NCBI GenBank assembly: GCA_949317995.1
Contig: OX439035.1
Span: 1,690,681 to 1,754,680 of the forward strand
Origin: Acholoe squamosa
Lineage: Eukaryota; Annelida; Polychaeta; Phyllodocida; Polynoidae
DNA: 64,000 nucleotides
Reading direction: 5' to 3'
The translations under genes and the position numbers were made by a program. Positions 23,925-34,469 of the stretch are shown in pieces. Below the pieces are notes generated by a model, which searched no databases, was not told the origin of the DNA, and saw only the letters and a list, made by a program, of their open reading frames with translations. Position 1 is the stretch's first letter, and each line of letters opens with the position of its first letter.

Positions 23925-24135
23925 GGACTGACCTAGGGCTGCCCTGGGGCTTACCTTGGGCTGACCTGGGGCTTACCTGGAGCTGACCTTGGGCTGACCT
24001 TGGGCTGACCTGGGGCTTACCTTGGGCTGACCTGGGGCTGACCTTGGGCTGACCTTGGGCTGACCTGGGGCTGACCTTGGGCTGACATTGGGCTGAACTG
24101 GGGCTGCATCTTGGGCTGACCTGGGGCTGACCTTG
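23925..24135. repeat. GGGCTGACCTT/GGGGCTGACCT 11-12-bp minisatellite
   Basis: Alternating TTGGGCTGACC and TGGGGCTGACC units for about 210 bp. The Gln/Pro/Ser-rich minus-strand frame is a by-product. Confidence 0.9.
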
Positions 24136-24159
24136 CCTGGTGTGGCGCAGACAAGATGT

Positions 24160-24162
<3 letters not shown>

Positions 24163-24221
<59 letters not shown>
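24163..24221. repeat. (TA)n microsatellite
   Basis: About 29 uninterrupted TA dinucleotides. Confidence 0.98.
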
Positions 24222-24224
<3 letters not shown>

Positions 24225-24519
24225 ATGGTATCTGTTGATGTTTATGCTGTTCATAGACTACTTTGGGCATTGAATAGAGGTATATAGAGTGTGGTAATTA
24301 TATTTTGTCCTGGTCCAATGTCCGTCCGAACTTGCAAAAAGTGGTGAAAAATCCAGCATTTCCGCGTTTCAACGAATGGTGCTCACCTTTTCGGGGTTCA
24401 AAGTATGTAAATATCTGGTTAAATCAGTTTCCCAACCTGTTTACTACAAATGTTGTGAGTGTAAAGGTCTTATGACAAGGGAAAATGGTTATATCCATGC
24501 TATTACTATGTCATATACA

Positions 24520-24909
24520 TCGTGTAACGATGGTCACATTTATACGTGATGAATGAGTAAAGTTAGGGGGGCAACAGAGGAGATATACTGTACAATAAGT
24601 GTACAATTGCACTTGATTTACATAGTACAAACCCTAAATATAATTCAGAGTGATATTCAGGCGAATAGAAGGTATTTTAGTGTTGTTATAGAAAAGTGCA
24701 GAAAGGTTGGGATGAAATCAACAAATTTTCAAAATTTCAAAAATTTGAGATCATCCATAGATTTAGAAGTTTTTGAGAGAGGATATTTCTTTTTGGCATG
24801 TACATTGGTAACTATTGTAAGTATAAGCATACCAAATTTAAGGGTGATATGAGCATTTCCAGCTGGTCTGCTATGGACATAGATTATAAATGTGACCATC
24901 GTTACACGA
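24520..24909. mobile_element. MITE with 25-bp perfect terminal inverted repeats
   Basis: TCGTGTAACGATGGTCACAT (extended by TTATA) at 24520-24544 is exactly reverse-complemented at 24885-24909. The 390-bp element has an AT-rich interior whose open frames resemble nothing known. No second copy is present in the window. Confidence 0.85.
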
Positions 24910-25437
24910 AAAGAGATGATTTTCATTGATGGCTTACCAAAACTGACATTTTAGGAGTACAACTTTGGAATCATGTTTTTTGGGGGCCCAAGATGTTGGT
25001 CTTCCAATATAATAAAGTGCATTTCATTGATATTAAATTTTACGTGTTTGGACTCTGTGCCCTAAAGTGGGTAGAAATCGAAAATCTGACCCATATATAT
25101 ATACTCCTTATGCAGACCTTCATCTAAGTACTATGGATTGTTCACATACTTTGGTGTACTTAAGACGGACACATCAGCTAGCCATCTTATATGGTCTGCC
25201 AATAATCTATCAATTGCTACATGACTGCTGATCCAGGCAGCTTTATGTCTAGCATTCGTGACCATTTTATATCTAACCTCCACCGTGTGCTTTGTGTGAC
25301 AGGTAAGTTGTATTAGGAGGTAGCACTTTCCGTACATTCTACTCTGGAATAATTGCTAGCAGCAACCAAAATGGCTCGGTTATAATATAACCGACAACCA
25401 TTCATGTAGTTGAGGGTCTCAAACAAGTACCAGGCTT
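24910..25437. other. intronic sequence, nothing recognised
   Basis: No supported feature. Confidence 0.5.
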
Positions 25438-25565
25438 GAATAAGCACCAGTGATACAGGGACATTGAAATCAATCTTAAGCCCTAATGTGTATTTGAATA
25501 AGCACCAGTATTACAGGGACATTGAAATCAATGTTAAGCCCTAATGTGTATTTGAATAAGCACCG
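25438..25565. repeat. short tandem duplication, about 60-bp unit
   Basis: The phrase TTGAATAAGCACCAG, ACAGGGACATTGAAATCAAT, TTAAGCCCTAATGTGTA occurs twice and begins a third time before the adjacent MITE. Confidence 0.85.
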
Positions 25566-25582
25566 GTGTCAAGTGATGGCCT

Positions 25583-25944
25583 GGAGGGTGTTGCTCCTAT
25601 AGTAAAAGGAAAAGCTGGCTAAAAATGCCCTCATTTCCAGTCCTTTCTTTTCATGTAGCTATAACTTGTCCCTTTTGTTGCTCACAAGTGGTCATTCAAG
25701 TGTGGTGCTAAAAAAGGGGGATTTGAGTAGGTACCTAGTTGGGAGAAGTCAGTCAGTATGATATACTATAGAGTGTGTGACATGAGTAGGTACCTGGTAG
25801 TGCAGCTCTCTCTGTTTTAAACAAGGCAGGTGACTTTTCAGACTAATGTGGTGAATGCAAGTTGAATGGTGAAGCAGAGCGTGACTTCTTTTGAAAAGAG
25901 GGTACCTACTGACAGCTCTTTTTACCATAGGAGCAACACGCTGC
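25583..25944. mobile_element. MITE, GGAGGGTGTTGCTCCTAT family, copy 2
   Basis: Nearly collinear with 4622-4983, including CATGTAGCTATAACTTGTCC and CAGGTGACTTTTCAGACT. The right terminal repeat has mutated (AGGAGCAACACGCTGCAG). Confidence 0.9.
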
Positions 25945-27364
25945 AGGGGTACAGAGGTATTCAGACAGATACATTTAGGGGTTGATGTGGATTTGACACA
26001 TCATGTGCTTTTGTGATAAACCCCATCTGGCTTAAATGATATGCACCGTAAAAAGAAAACCGTCAAAACCACAATGATCCTCTGACAACTTTGTGACAAA
26101 TTCTTCGCCATTATTTATACAGACTCATGGCTCAATGCTTTAACGTGCTGTTTTCTAGGCCTGTGCTGTAGAAAGTGCACAGCGTCACTTCATCATTTAC
26201 AACAGTGCCTGGCGGAGCAAATAGTTATTTTTTAGAATATATCGATAAAGGCTCAACTCATTATATGCGGAAAATGTGTGGCACACATCCACACACACAC
26301 ACTAACATTCATCTATACAACTGATGTTTAATGTAGTTTTCCCCCCATAGATATGGCCTGAGCTGTCACAAAGACACCAAACACTGTCACATCCCTTAAC
26401 TCACCAGCCTCATAAAAGAAATAGACAAAAGGTTATTGAAATATCTCTCCACAGGTTGATTTAGCACACCTGGCATTTCTCTATGAACAGGTCAAAAAGT
26501 GATAGGGCTATTTTGAAATAAGGACCTGGATGTAATGGGTATCATTACTGGCCATAAGAACTACAGGTAGCTGTACGAAAGGAGAAACTAGGTGACAGGT
26601 TCTATAAGGCAGGTTAAAATGGTAGACAAGCCTTATGCTGGGTATTGTTTCATAACCTGAGGAAATTTATAATTGCAGGCCTCGCACATCATATTGCCCA
26701 AAGTGAATTTGAAGACAATAACTTGCATTACAAAAATACTGATATTTTTATTGGTAATGAAATGGAAATGACTGATTTTTTCCAGATATCATGTCCATAA
26801 TCGGTCACAATGTATAATAAACTGTATGCAGAAATCAAGTAAATCAGTTTACACAGGTTTGCTGGGCAATATTGACATGAATGCAAGTTAATGACCTCTG
26901 TGGTAGGGGGCATGTAGGGTGATAATGCAAACACAAGATCAGACAATTCTGTACCTTTCGACTCTGGTGAGTGAGGACCCGTGGACATCCATCAACCAAT
27001 GGTATTCACCTGATTCATCAGGGCGAAAGGAAGGTGATCTTGCTACCATCAAGATGGGTTAGGGATGATTTGAACACCTGAATTAATTTGTCTATTTTTG
27101 TCCTCAACATTTTGTGATGCTGGGCAGTTTCCTAGCAAACATGTATAGTAAACAAAACAGTGATAACTTCCTGATAGAATCTGAAGAAGAAAAATATGAT
27201 TGCTCTGATAATTTCCACTTTGATTCCTGATGCAGGGAGTTTGCTCCATCACCAACCTTTAGCTCCTCTCACCCAATTCTAAGATTGTGAGATAAAAATC
27301 CATTGCCTTCAAAAGGTTACAGATAGATGCTCAATCTGCCTTAGACGTTTAAAAGCCAGAGCCG
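25945..27364. other. intronic sequence, nothing recognised
   Basis: Contains a short (CA)n tract near 26290. No exon, RNA gene or element could be supported. Confidence 0.5.
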
Positions 27365-27482
27365 GAGTTGGCCACATAGGCGGTCAATGAGCCATGAAGA
27401 GTAAAAGTAGGAGTCACATCTAGATGGTCAAAGAGCCATGAAGAGTAAAAGTAGGAGTCACATATAGATGGTCAAAGAGCCT
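27365..27482. repeat. short tandem duplication, about 47-bp unit
   Basis: AGAGCCATGAAGAGTAAAAG and TAGGAGTCACAT occur two to three times in succession. Confidence 0.8.
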
Positions 27483-28217
27483 TAGACTTAGAGAGTTAAA
27501 AGTTTAATTCATACAGCGCCCCCAAGTACTTGTCGAGTTGTAGTCACGTACATAAGGTGTGACTTCCGTTACAAACCTTTTACCTGTACACCGTGCTGCC
27601 CCCTACTGGGACTTCCGCCACTCAGGGAATCAGGGACTCCTTCCCACAGGGGTCATCAAGATCAAGTATCAAAAAACATACTTCCACTGCCAGGGGAATT
27701 GGCCATTTCAAGGAATATTTGAACAAATCAGCTTCCAAAATGTTTGTTTACTAGGGAGGATTTGACATTTCACTTAATCTAGAAGTCAGATTATGAGGTT
27801 TAGATAATGCATAAAACCCAATGTCTGGTTAGCACAGCCAATTTTCTAATTTTTTATTCTACTCTTTACGAGTATAGGCAGGCTTGTCTTCATATCGAAG
27901 AACCAAAAGCTCCAAATCTTGAATCTATAATTGTGTTTTAGTTTGAGGATTGATTCCTTAGCCTCATCTTGCTTCTTAGAATATCTAAAATGTTATAGGA
28001 AACAAAAAAGACGTGCAAACATGTAGAGGGTCTTATAAACAGAAGCAGATGCCATCCCTTTATACACAAAGTGCAGCCAATCAGCACACATCACACAGCC
28101 ATGTGACCTTTACCACAAACAGCCACCATTTTGACTGATGGCTGCTGGGAGCGTTTCTGGTTTCGGCAGCAATCAGTCAGGTATTGGTTATTCATAGCGG
28201 CAGGTGCAGTCACAAGG

Positions 28218-28223
<6 letters not shown>
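27483..28223. other. intronic sequence, nothing recognised
   Basis: No supported feature. Confidence 0.5.

Positions 28224-28300
<77 letters not shown>
28224..28300. repeat. (TA)n microsatellite
   Basis: About 38 TA dinucleotides. Confidence 0.98.
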
Positions 28301-28301
<1 letters not shown>

Positions 28302-28589
28302 CCACAGGAAATGGATAAAGTACATCCTCCTGATTTATCTTATAGGGGTCTTTTACTAACGTGTTTACACTGATTCTGGAAGCATCTTATCTCTATCTCT
28401 TATTTCTAAGACAGAGTTCATGTTTCTTCAGTACGCTTATGGTATTTCAAATACATTAATAATTATGCTCGTTTGAAAGTGAAACCTTGATCATCCGGGC
28501 ATTCCTGGGCCTATTACAAATATGTTTGCCACAAGTACAGAATAATCTCAAGCCAATCCAGGTTTTGGATATGTCTACCTTACTCACAT

Positions 28590-28642
28590 CTCCCTCTATC
28601 TCTCTCTCTCTCTTTCTCTCTGTCTCTCTGTCTCTCTGTCTT

Positions 28643-28700
<58 letters not shown>
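28590..28700. repeat. (TC)n microsatellite
   Basis: Imperfect TC tract, pure from about 28645; the Leu/Ser-rich frame over it is an artefact. Confidence 0.97.
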
Positions 28701-28703
<3 letters not shown>

Positions 28704-29060
28704 CACTTCACCGTTCACTGCCCCACTTAACCTCCTTCCCCCCCTCCCCACCTGTGCTGGTTCCTGATGGTGGTAATTGGTTTGGTGATTCTAAGATCAT
28801 TAAGTGCCCCAGTAGTTGTTGAGGTTCTGCACCTTAATGAGATTGTTGTGATAGGCAGTACAAGGTACTAGATTACCTTGTCCCCTACTAACCATTTCAT
28901 GGCTGCTATTTCCTTATTATTTCTGACTTCAGCGCCCTTGAATTGACCAACATCAATCGGGTTTATCCCAGCTGTTCTTTGAAAGTGCAAAAATGTTACT
29001 CAGTGTTATAATTATTGTACATCTGACCTGCTATTTATTGTGTATTGTTGTATATTTGGT
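28701..29060. other. intronic sequence, nothing recognised
   Basis: End of intron 1 of the ankyrin gene; no feature until the exon 2-like fragments begin at 29061. Confidence 0.5.
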
Positions 29061-29210
29061 GGCTAAGGCTATAGACCCGTTACTCAGTGTATATAATTGT
29101 ATATTTGACCTGTTACTGAGTATATATTTGACCTCTTACTGAGTGCATATATTTGTATATTTGTAGGAGGAGAAGACAAGGGCTAAGGCTATAGACCTGT
29201 TACTAAGTGT
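29061..29210 (+). repeat. decoy copies of the exon 2 acceptor and exon start
   Basis: At 29161-29208 a full decoy acceptor (TATATTTGTAG) is followed by the same first 43 nt as true exon 2 (GAGGAGAAGACAAGGGCTAA onward). It then diverges and reaches a stop about 10 codons later in the host frame. A more decayed copy (GGCTAAGGCTATAGACCCGT) lies at 29061-29090. Neither can supply the complete ankyrin repeat. Confidence 0.9.
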
Positions 29211-29281
29211 ACATATTTCACATGTTACTGACTGATTTTATTGTATATTTCATTGTATATTTTATTGTATATTTGACACAG

Positions 29282-29456
29282 GAGGAGAAGACAAGGGCTA
29301 AGGCTATAGACCTGTTACTAAGTAAAGGAGCAGATGTAAACATTCAGGACGACTCTGGCCGCACAGCGCTCAGCTACGCCTGCGAGCTGCGCTGTAACGA
29401 TGTTGTCAAGGTTTTGTTCAAGAACAATGTAGACCCAGATATCGCTGATAATGACG
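29282..29456 (+). CDS. ankyrin-repeat protein, exon 2
   Basis: Acceptor TTTGACACAG ends at 29281 and donor ACG|GTGAGT begins at 29457. Entry is phase 0 and exit phase 1, which fits exon 1 and exon 3 exactly. The 58 complete codons begin EEKTRAKAIDLLLSKGADVN and continue with DDSGRTALSYACE and CNDVVKVLFKNNVDPDIAD. This covers the end of one ankyrin repeat and a complete next one (GRTALSYAC corresponds to the TPLHxA motif). The stretch joining exons 1 and 2 looks like a slightly elongated repeat, as in ANKRD34-type proteins. An additional fragment, ACAGGAGGAGAAGACAAG, lies downstream at 29561-29578 within intron 2. Confidence 0.9.
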
Positions 29457-29560
29457 GTGAGTGGTGATTGTGTTCCATTCATTTTTTGACCTAATATTGA
29501 TGATTACACTTGTTACTATAATGATAGTGACCAGGCACTTATTCTAATATACCTGATGAT

Positions 29561-29578
29561 ACAGGAGGAGAAGACAAG
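29561..29578 (+). repeat. short copy of the exon 2 acceptor edge, downstream of exon 2
   Basis: ACAGGAGGAGAAGACAAG repeats the last four intronic and first 14 exonic bases at the start of exon 2. Confidence 0.8.
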
Positions 29579-29638
29579 AATATCAACTGACAATTTGTCT
29601 GTCTTACTAAGAGGGGTGCTGAAATCAGGTCACTCTAA

Positions 29639-29907
29639 GGGAGTGATCATTTTTTAACAACAGGGAGGGGGCTGGTGGGTTTGAGGGGGGGGCAGAATTT
29701 TTTCAACCCCTTGACCAGGGGGGTCAGAACTTTTTCAATACCTCTGATGGGGGGGTCAAAATAATTTCACCTGTTTTCAGCGGGATTTTTGTCCCTTATG
29801 GGGGGTCGAAAAAATTTGACCCCCTCGAGAGGGGGAGTCCAAATTTTTTTAGCGCGTCCGCGCGCAAACCCACCAGCCCCCCCTGTTCTTAAAAAATGAT
29901 CACTCCC
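29639..29907. mobile_element. MITE, GGGAGTGATCA family with TAA target duplication, copy 1
   Basis: Terminal inverted repeats GGGAGTGATCATTTTTTAAC and its complement, flanked on both sides by TAA (29636-29638 and 29908-29910). TWA target duplications are typical of PIF/Harbinger elements. The interior is rich in GGGGGG and CCCC runs and has no coding capacity. Further copies are at 34013-34298 and 57250-57567. Confidence 0.85.
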
Positions 29908-29925
29908 TAAGCGGCATACATAGAC

Positions 29926-30020
29926 AAAGGTTCATGAGTAGTGGGTATGACAGAAGGTTATCTCAAGAGGCAAATCCGAGTGAGATAACCCTCTGCCATA
30001 CCCACTACAAGTGAATCTTT
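29926..30020. repeat. hairpin-forming inverted repeat
   Basis: TAGTGGGTATGACAGAAGGT at about 29938 pairs with its near-complement ending near 30006, around a GAGGCAAATCCGAG loop. The outer flanks (CAAAGGTTCA and TGAATCTTTG) also pair, so it is a small palindromic element. Confidence 0.8.
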
Positions 30021-30849
30021 GTATTTATTTCTGAGACTAAACCTAAGGGACCTCCATATTTCATTCTTTCAGACATGAAATGAACTACCCTTATTGACGG
30101 TTTGAGGCCTATGTTGTCGTTATTGATACTAACCCATGACAACAATTAGGGTTCCAAATTGTCAAGAAACCCAGTATTGTATTTGACCCGATAAGCGCTT
30201 GTCCACTACTAAGCACACCCTCCCCTTTTGGCGCTTTACACAGACTGGAAAAAGGCATAATTTTCACTATTCTGGAGGGAGTTAAACTCTTCAATACTAA
30301 ACTACCATAAAAATGATTTGCTAAGCACTCTGTGTGCTTATTAGATCAAATATGGTATGTGCAGAACTCTGACTGCTCTACCAAACCTTATGTACATGCT
30401 CACATAGAGACCATTGTTAGCAAGATTAATTGTAAGTCACATGGCTGACAGTGCAGCAACCATCTAAGATAACCAAATCGTCAGTGAAACCCTGTGTCAT
30501 GTGTCGTGTGGCGAGAAGTGCACAGACTTGTGTTCTATTGAATCACACTCCTGTACCATGTGTCATGTGGTGAGAAGTGCACAGACTTGTGTTAATAATG
30601 TATTAGTGTGGGAGCCCATGGCACGGTGCTATGTGTAAAAGCCCCATGGGAGACGGACCACCTGTGTCAACGCGACACAAGAACATGACACGACCACCAG
30701 GTAAAATGTCACTCTCAGTTCCACCCACGGGCGTGGACTGGTTACCAGATTGAGTCTGTGTAGGTGTTATCCATATGCTATAGAAGGGTGAGAAACTAAA
30801 GGGAACAGTGCTGTCCTCTGGTGCTTTTATTTGCCATGCACAGACCTTG
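30021..30849. other. intronic sequence, nothing recognised
   Basis: A short duplicated phrase, CATGTGTCATGTGGTGAGAA (with CGTGTGGCGAGAA), occurs at 30490-30590. No exon identified. Confidence 0.5.
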
Positions 30850-30900
30850 ATTACGGAGGTGGTGGGTTACTTTGGCAAAGTAACCACTCACCTCCGTAAA
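30850..30900. repeat. hairpin (TTACGGAGGT ... ACCTCCGTAA)
   Basis: Arms of about 22 nt pair around GGC, with one or two mismatches. Confidence 0.85.
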
Positions 30901-30959
30901 CTATCACATAGACATTTAGTCAACCGAGATCAAGCGCTAACTATATATAAGCACTGTGT

Positions 30960-30992
30960 AATGCCAAACCTTGATTCAAGGTTTGGCATTAC
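30960..30992. repeat. near-perfect 33-bp palindrome
   Basis: TAATGCCAAACCTTG and CAAGGTTTGGCATTA flank ATT. Confidence 0.95.
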
Positions 30993-30993
30993 T

Positions 30994-30995
<2 letters not shown>

Positions 30996-31032
<37 letters not shown>
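30996..31032. repeat. (CT)n microsatellite
   Basis: About 18 CT dinucleotides immediately after the palindrome. Confidence 0.95.
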
Positions 31033-31035
<3 letters not shown>

Positions 31036-31396
31036 TGTGAATCGTGTCAGGTGCTGTGTTACTAATAGCCTATAACTACCCTTACCTGGTTACCATGGAA
31101 ACCAATTGTAATAAATGTGAAACGGGTCTGTAGTCGTGTTGTATGGAGATGAAAATAACGTTCTAACCCCTCGAGTTTCATCATTCATCAGACTTATAAA
31201 ACACAATGTGCATTATAATATCTACCTGAAAGGTTTTTTTACCTCATCAACCATTAAGGAGCAGCTGAGATGATTCATTAGGGCAGTTGATTCATTAGTT
31301 TATTTAGAGCATGACATCCTGGTTAAAGATGAACTTTGATATTGCTGTTAGTTTCTACCTTACACATGGGTAACAGCAAACATCACTGTTATTTAG
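31033..31396. other. intronic sequence, nothing recognised
   Basis: Lead-in to the exon 3-derived array; no separate feature. Confidence 0.5.
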
Positions 31397-33221
31397 TACC
31401 TTACCTTAATGCACCACTCATATATTGGTATCGTTGTTGTACATTACAGGAAATAAGCTGATCATTTACAGTGCTTTGGTTGGTAATGACAAACATTGAT
31501 ATCACTGTTACTTTGTACCTTACTCATATATTGGTATCGTTGTTGTACATTACAGGGAATAAGCTGATCATTTACAGTGCTTTGGTTGGCAATGACAAAC
31601 ATTGATATCACTGTTACTTTGTACCTTACTCATATATTGGTATCGTTGTTGTACATTACAGGGAATAAGCTGATCATTTACAGTGCTTTGGTTGGCAATG
31701 ACAAACATTGATATCACTGTTATGTTGTACCTTACTCATATATTGGTATCGTTGTTGTACATTACAGGGAATAAGCTGATCATTTACAGTGCTTTGGTTG
31801 GTAATGACAAACATTGATATCACTGTTATGTTGTACCTTACTCATATATTGGTATCGTTGTTGTACATTACAGGGAATAAGCTGATCATTTACAGTGCTT
31901 TGGTTGGCAATGACAAACATTGATATCACTGTTATTTTGTACCTTACTCATATATTGGTATCGTTGTTGTACATTACAGGGAATAAGCTGATCATTTACA
32001 GTGCTTTGGTTGGCAATGACAAACATTGATATCACTGTTATGTTGTACCTTACTCATATATTGGTATCGTTGTTGTACATTACAGGGAATAAGCTGATCA
32101 TTTACAGTGCTTTGGTTGGTAATGACAAACATTGATATCACTGTTATTTTGTACCTTACTCATATATTGGTATCGTTGTTGTACATTACAGGGAATAAGC
32201 TGATCATTTACAGTGCTTTGGTTGGCAATGACAAACATTGATATCACTGTTATTTTGTACCTTACTCATATATTGGTATCGTTGTTGTACATTACAGGGA
32301 ATAAGCTGATCATTTACAGTGCTTTGGTTGGCAATGACAAACATTGATATCACTGTTATTTTGTACCTTACTCATATATTGGTATCGTTGTTGTACATTA
32401 CAGGGAATAAGCTGGTCATTTACAGTGCTTTGGTTGGCAATGACAAACATTGATATCACTGTTATTTTGTACCTTACTCATATATTGGTATCGTTGTTGT
32501 ACATTACAGGGAATAAGCTGATCATTTACAGTGCTTTGGTTGGCAATGACAAACATTGATATCACTGTTATGTTGTACCTTACTCATATATTGGTATCGT
32601 TGTTGTACATTACAGGGAATAAGCTGATCATTTACAGTGCTTTGGTTGGCAATGACAAACATTGATATCACTGTTATGTTGTACCTTACTCATATATTGG
32701 TATCGTTGTTGTACATTACAGGGAATAAGCTGATCATTTACAGTGCTTTGGTTGGCAATGACAAACATTGATATCACTGTTACTTTGTACCTTACTCATA
32801 TATTGGTATCGTTGTTGTACATTACAGGGAATAAGCTGATCATTTACAGTGCTTTGGTTGGCAATGACAAACATTGATATCACTGTTATGTTGTACCTTA
32901 GTCATATATTGGTATCGTTGTTGTACATTACAGGGAATAAGCTGATCATTTACAGTGCTTTGGTTGGCAATGACAAACATTGATATCACTGTTACTTTGT
33001 ACCTTACTCATATATTGGTATCGTTGTTGTACATTACAGGGAATAAGCTGATCATTTACAGTGCTTTGGTTGGCAATGACAAACATTGATATCACTGTTA
33101 TGTTGTACCTTACTCATATATTGGTATCGTTGTTGTACATTACAGGGAATAAGCTGATCATTTACAGTGCTTTGGTTGGCAATGACAAACATTGATATCA
33201 CTGTTATTTTGTACTTTACAG
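31397..33221 (+). repeat. 106-bp minisatellite made of the exon 3 acceptor region
   Basis: About 16 direct copies of a unit containing GGTATCGTTGTTGTACATTACAG then GGAATAAGCTGATCATTTAC and AGTGCTTTGGTTGGCAATGAC. The part after the AG is a diverged copy of the first 45 nt of exon 3 (GCAATACACCACTCATATAC, AGCGCAATGGTGGGTAACGAC). Translated in the gene's frame the decoys read GNKLIIYSALVGNDKH and then stop, against GNTPLIYSAMVGNDTG in the real exon. Each unit therefore has a polypyrimidine-containing acceptor and a pseudo-exon. The last unit runs straight into the true acceptor. Confidence 0.95.
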
Positions 33222-33799
33222 GCAATACACCACTCATATACAGCGCAATGGTGGGTAACGACACAGGTGTGGAGATCCTGATCCGGTCCTTCAGACGTCT
33301 GGGTCTAAACGTGGACCATGTAAACAATGAAGGTCTGACCGCGCTGCTCATTGCCTCCAAACATGGCTTCATCGAATGTGCCTCTATCTTGGCGCTAGAG
33401 GGGAAGGCATGCATCTCCTTCCGGGACCGGGAAAAGGGAATGAATGCTGAGGAGTGGGCACGTGCTCAGGGGTGCTTGACGCCAGAAATTGTGGCATTTT
33501 CCTCGCAGACAGCTTTCCTGAACTATCGCCTACCGCGGGATGATCTGGTGGATGCGGCTGATGACGAGGCACGATGTGGGGCATATGGGGAAAGTGGGAA
33601 TGGTACCGCTAATGATGGTACAGGGAGAAAGATGAGTACAACCTCACGGGCTCGCTTCAACACCTCACCCCCTACAATGAGCAACAAGCCACGACTGAGT
33701 AAAACCAACAAAGACTTGGATATGGATGAATTAAATAAGAAGTTAAGCCAGCTGCACGCCCGGACTGGGGGTCCTCCTAAAACATCAACTCACCTACAG
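33222..33799 (+). CDS. ankyrin-repeat protein, exon 3
   Basis: Acceptor TACTTTACAG ends at 33221; donor CAG|GTACGT begins at 33800. Phase 1 entry completes a Gly codon and exit is phase 0. The 192 further codons give NTPLIYSAMVGND, then VEILIRSFRRLGLNVDHVNN, EGLTALLIASKHGFIECASI and LALEGKACISF: two more ankyrin repeats, the first with an extended helix. A non-ankyrin segment follows (NAEEWARAQGCLTPEIVAFS). From about residue 245 of the joined protein the sequence becomes acidic and then low-complexity (DDLVDAADDEARCG, followed by a Ser/Thr-rich stretch and a charged DLDMDELNKKLSQLHAR helix). The composition change suggests a compact ankyrin head with a disordered tail. Confidence 0.9.
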
Positions 33800-34012
33800 G
33801 TACGTCAGCTATGTCTGCCACTGAGGACTGCATTCAGTTAATGTGTAGGTCACTAAATACAGAATATAGTGCTCACTAAAAGGTGGTCATGAATTTCTGA
33901 TATGGAATAAGTGGCAATTCGAGTTGACAAAACTGGTTGCAAGTATTAGCGACCTAAACTGAGATGATGCCCATAATGGCGTGTGAAGACATGCAAACAT
34001 AGCTCCATATTA
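33800..34012. other. intron 3, 5' part, nothing recognised
   Basis: Starts with a good donor (GTACGT); otherwise featureless up to the MITE. Confidence 0.6.
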
Positions 34013-34298
34013 GGGAGTGATTAATTTTTAACAACAGGGGTGGGGCTCGTGGGTTTGAGGGGGGGGGTCAGAATTTTTTCAACACCTCTGATGGGGGGTC
34101 AAAATAATTTCACCTGTTTTCAGTGGAAAACCCCACGTGTTACAATAGGCTAAAATGGGACTTTTGCACGCGATTTTTGTCCCTTATGGGGGGATTGAAA
34201 AAATATTACCCCCTCGAGAGGGGGGTCGAAATTTTTTTTTGTGGGTCCGCATGCAAACCCACCAGCCCTCCCCCCCTTGTTAAAAAATGATCACTCCC
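34013..34298. mobile_element. MITE, GGGAGTGATCA family with TTA target duplication, copy 2
   Basis: Same ends as 29639-29907 (GGGAGTGATTAATTTTTAAC and complement), flanked by TTA at 34010-34012 and 34299-34301. It sits inside intron 3 of the ankyrin gene. Confidence 0.87.
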
Positions 34299-34469
34299 TT
34301 AGACTAGTACATACAAATCTACTCAACTCTCTATTGTTATGTAACACAATCTGATATAGATATATTTTTATTGTGGTCAAGAGATATATTGTGCCTACAT
34401 ACAAAGAGGTATAACAATTATGGTTAATACAATTGTCATCTTTCATTTTCGTAACTCTTACATTTTCAG

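Noticed and set aside
24553..24852. 99-codon open frame inside the 390-bp MITE
   Set aside because: AT-rich interior of a non-autonomous element; no transposase motifs.
30808..31065. Frame with HLVNRDQALTIYKHCVMPNLD, faintly like the thumb region of a LINE reverse transcriptase
   Set aside because: Too short, built partly on two hairpins and a CT tract; similarity not strong enough to call a LINE fragment.
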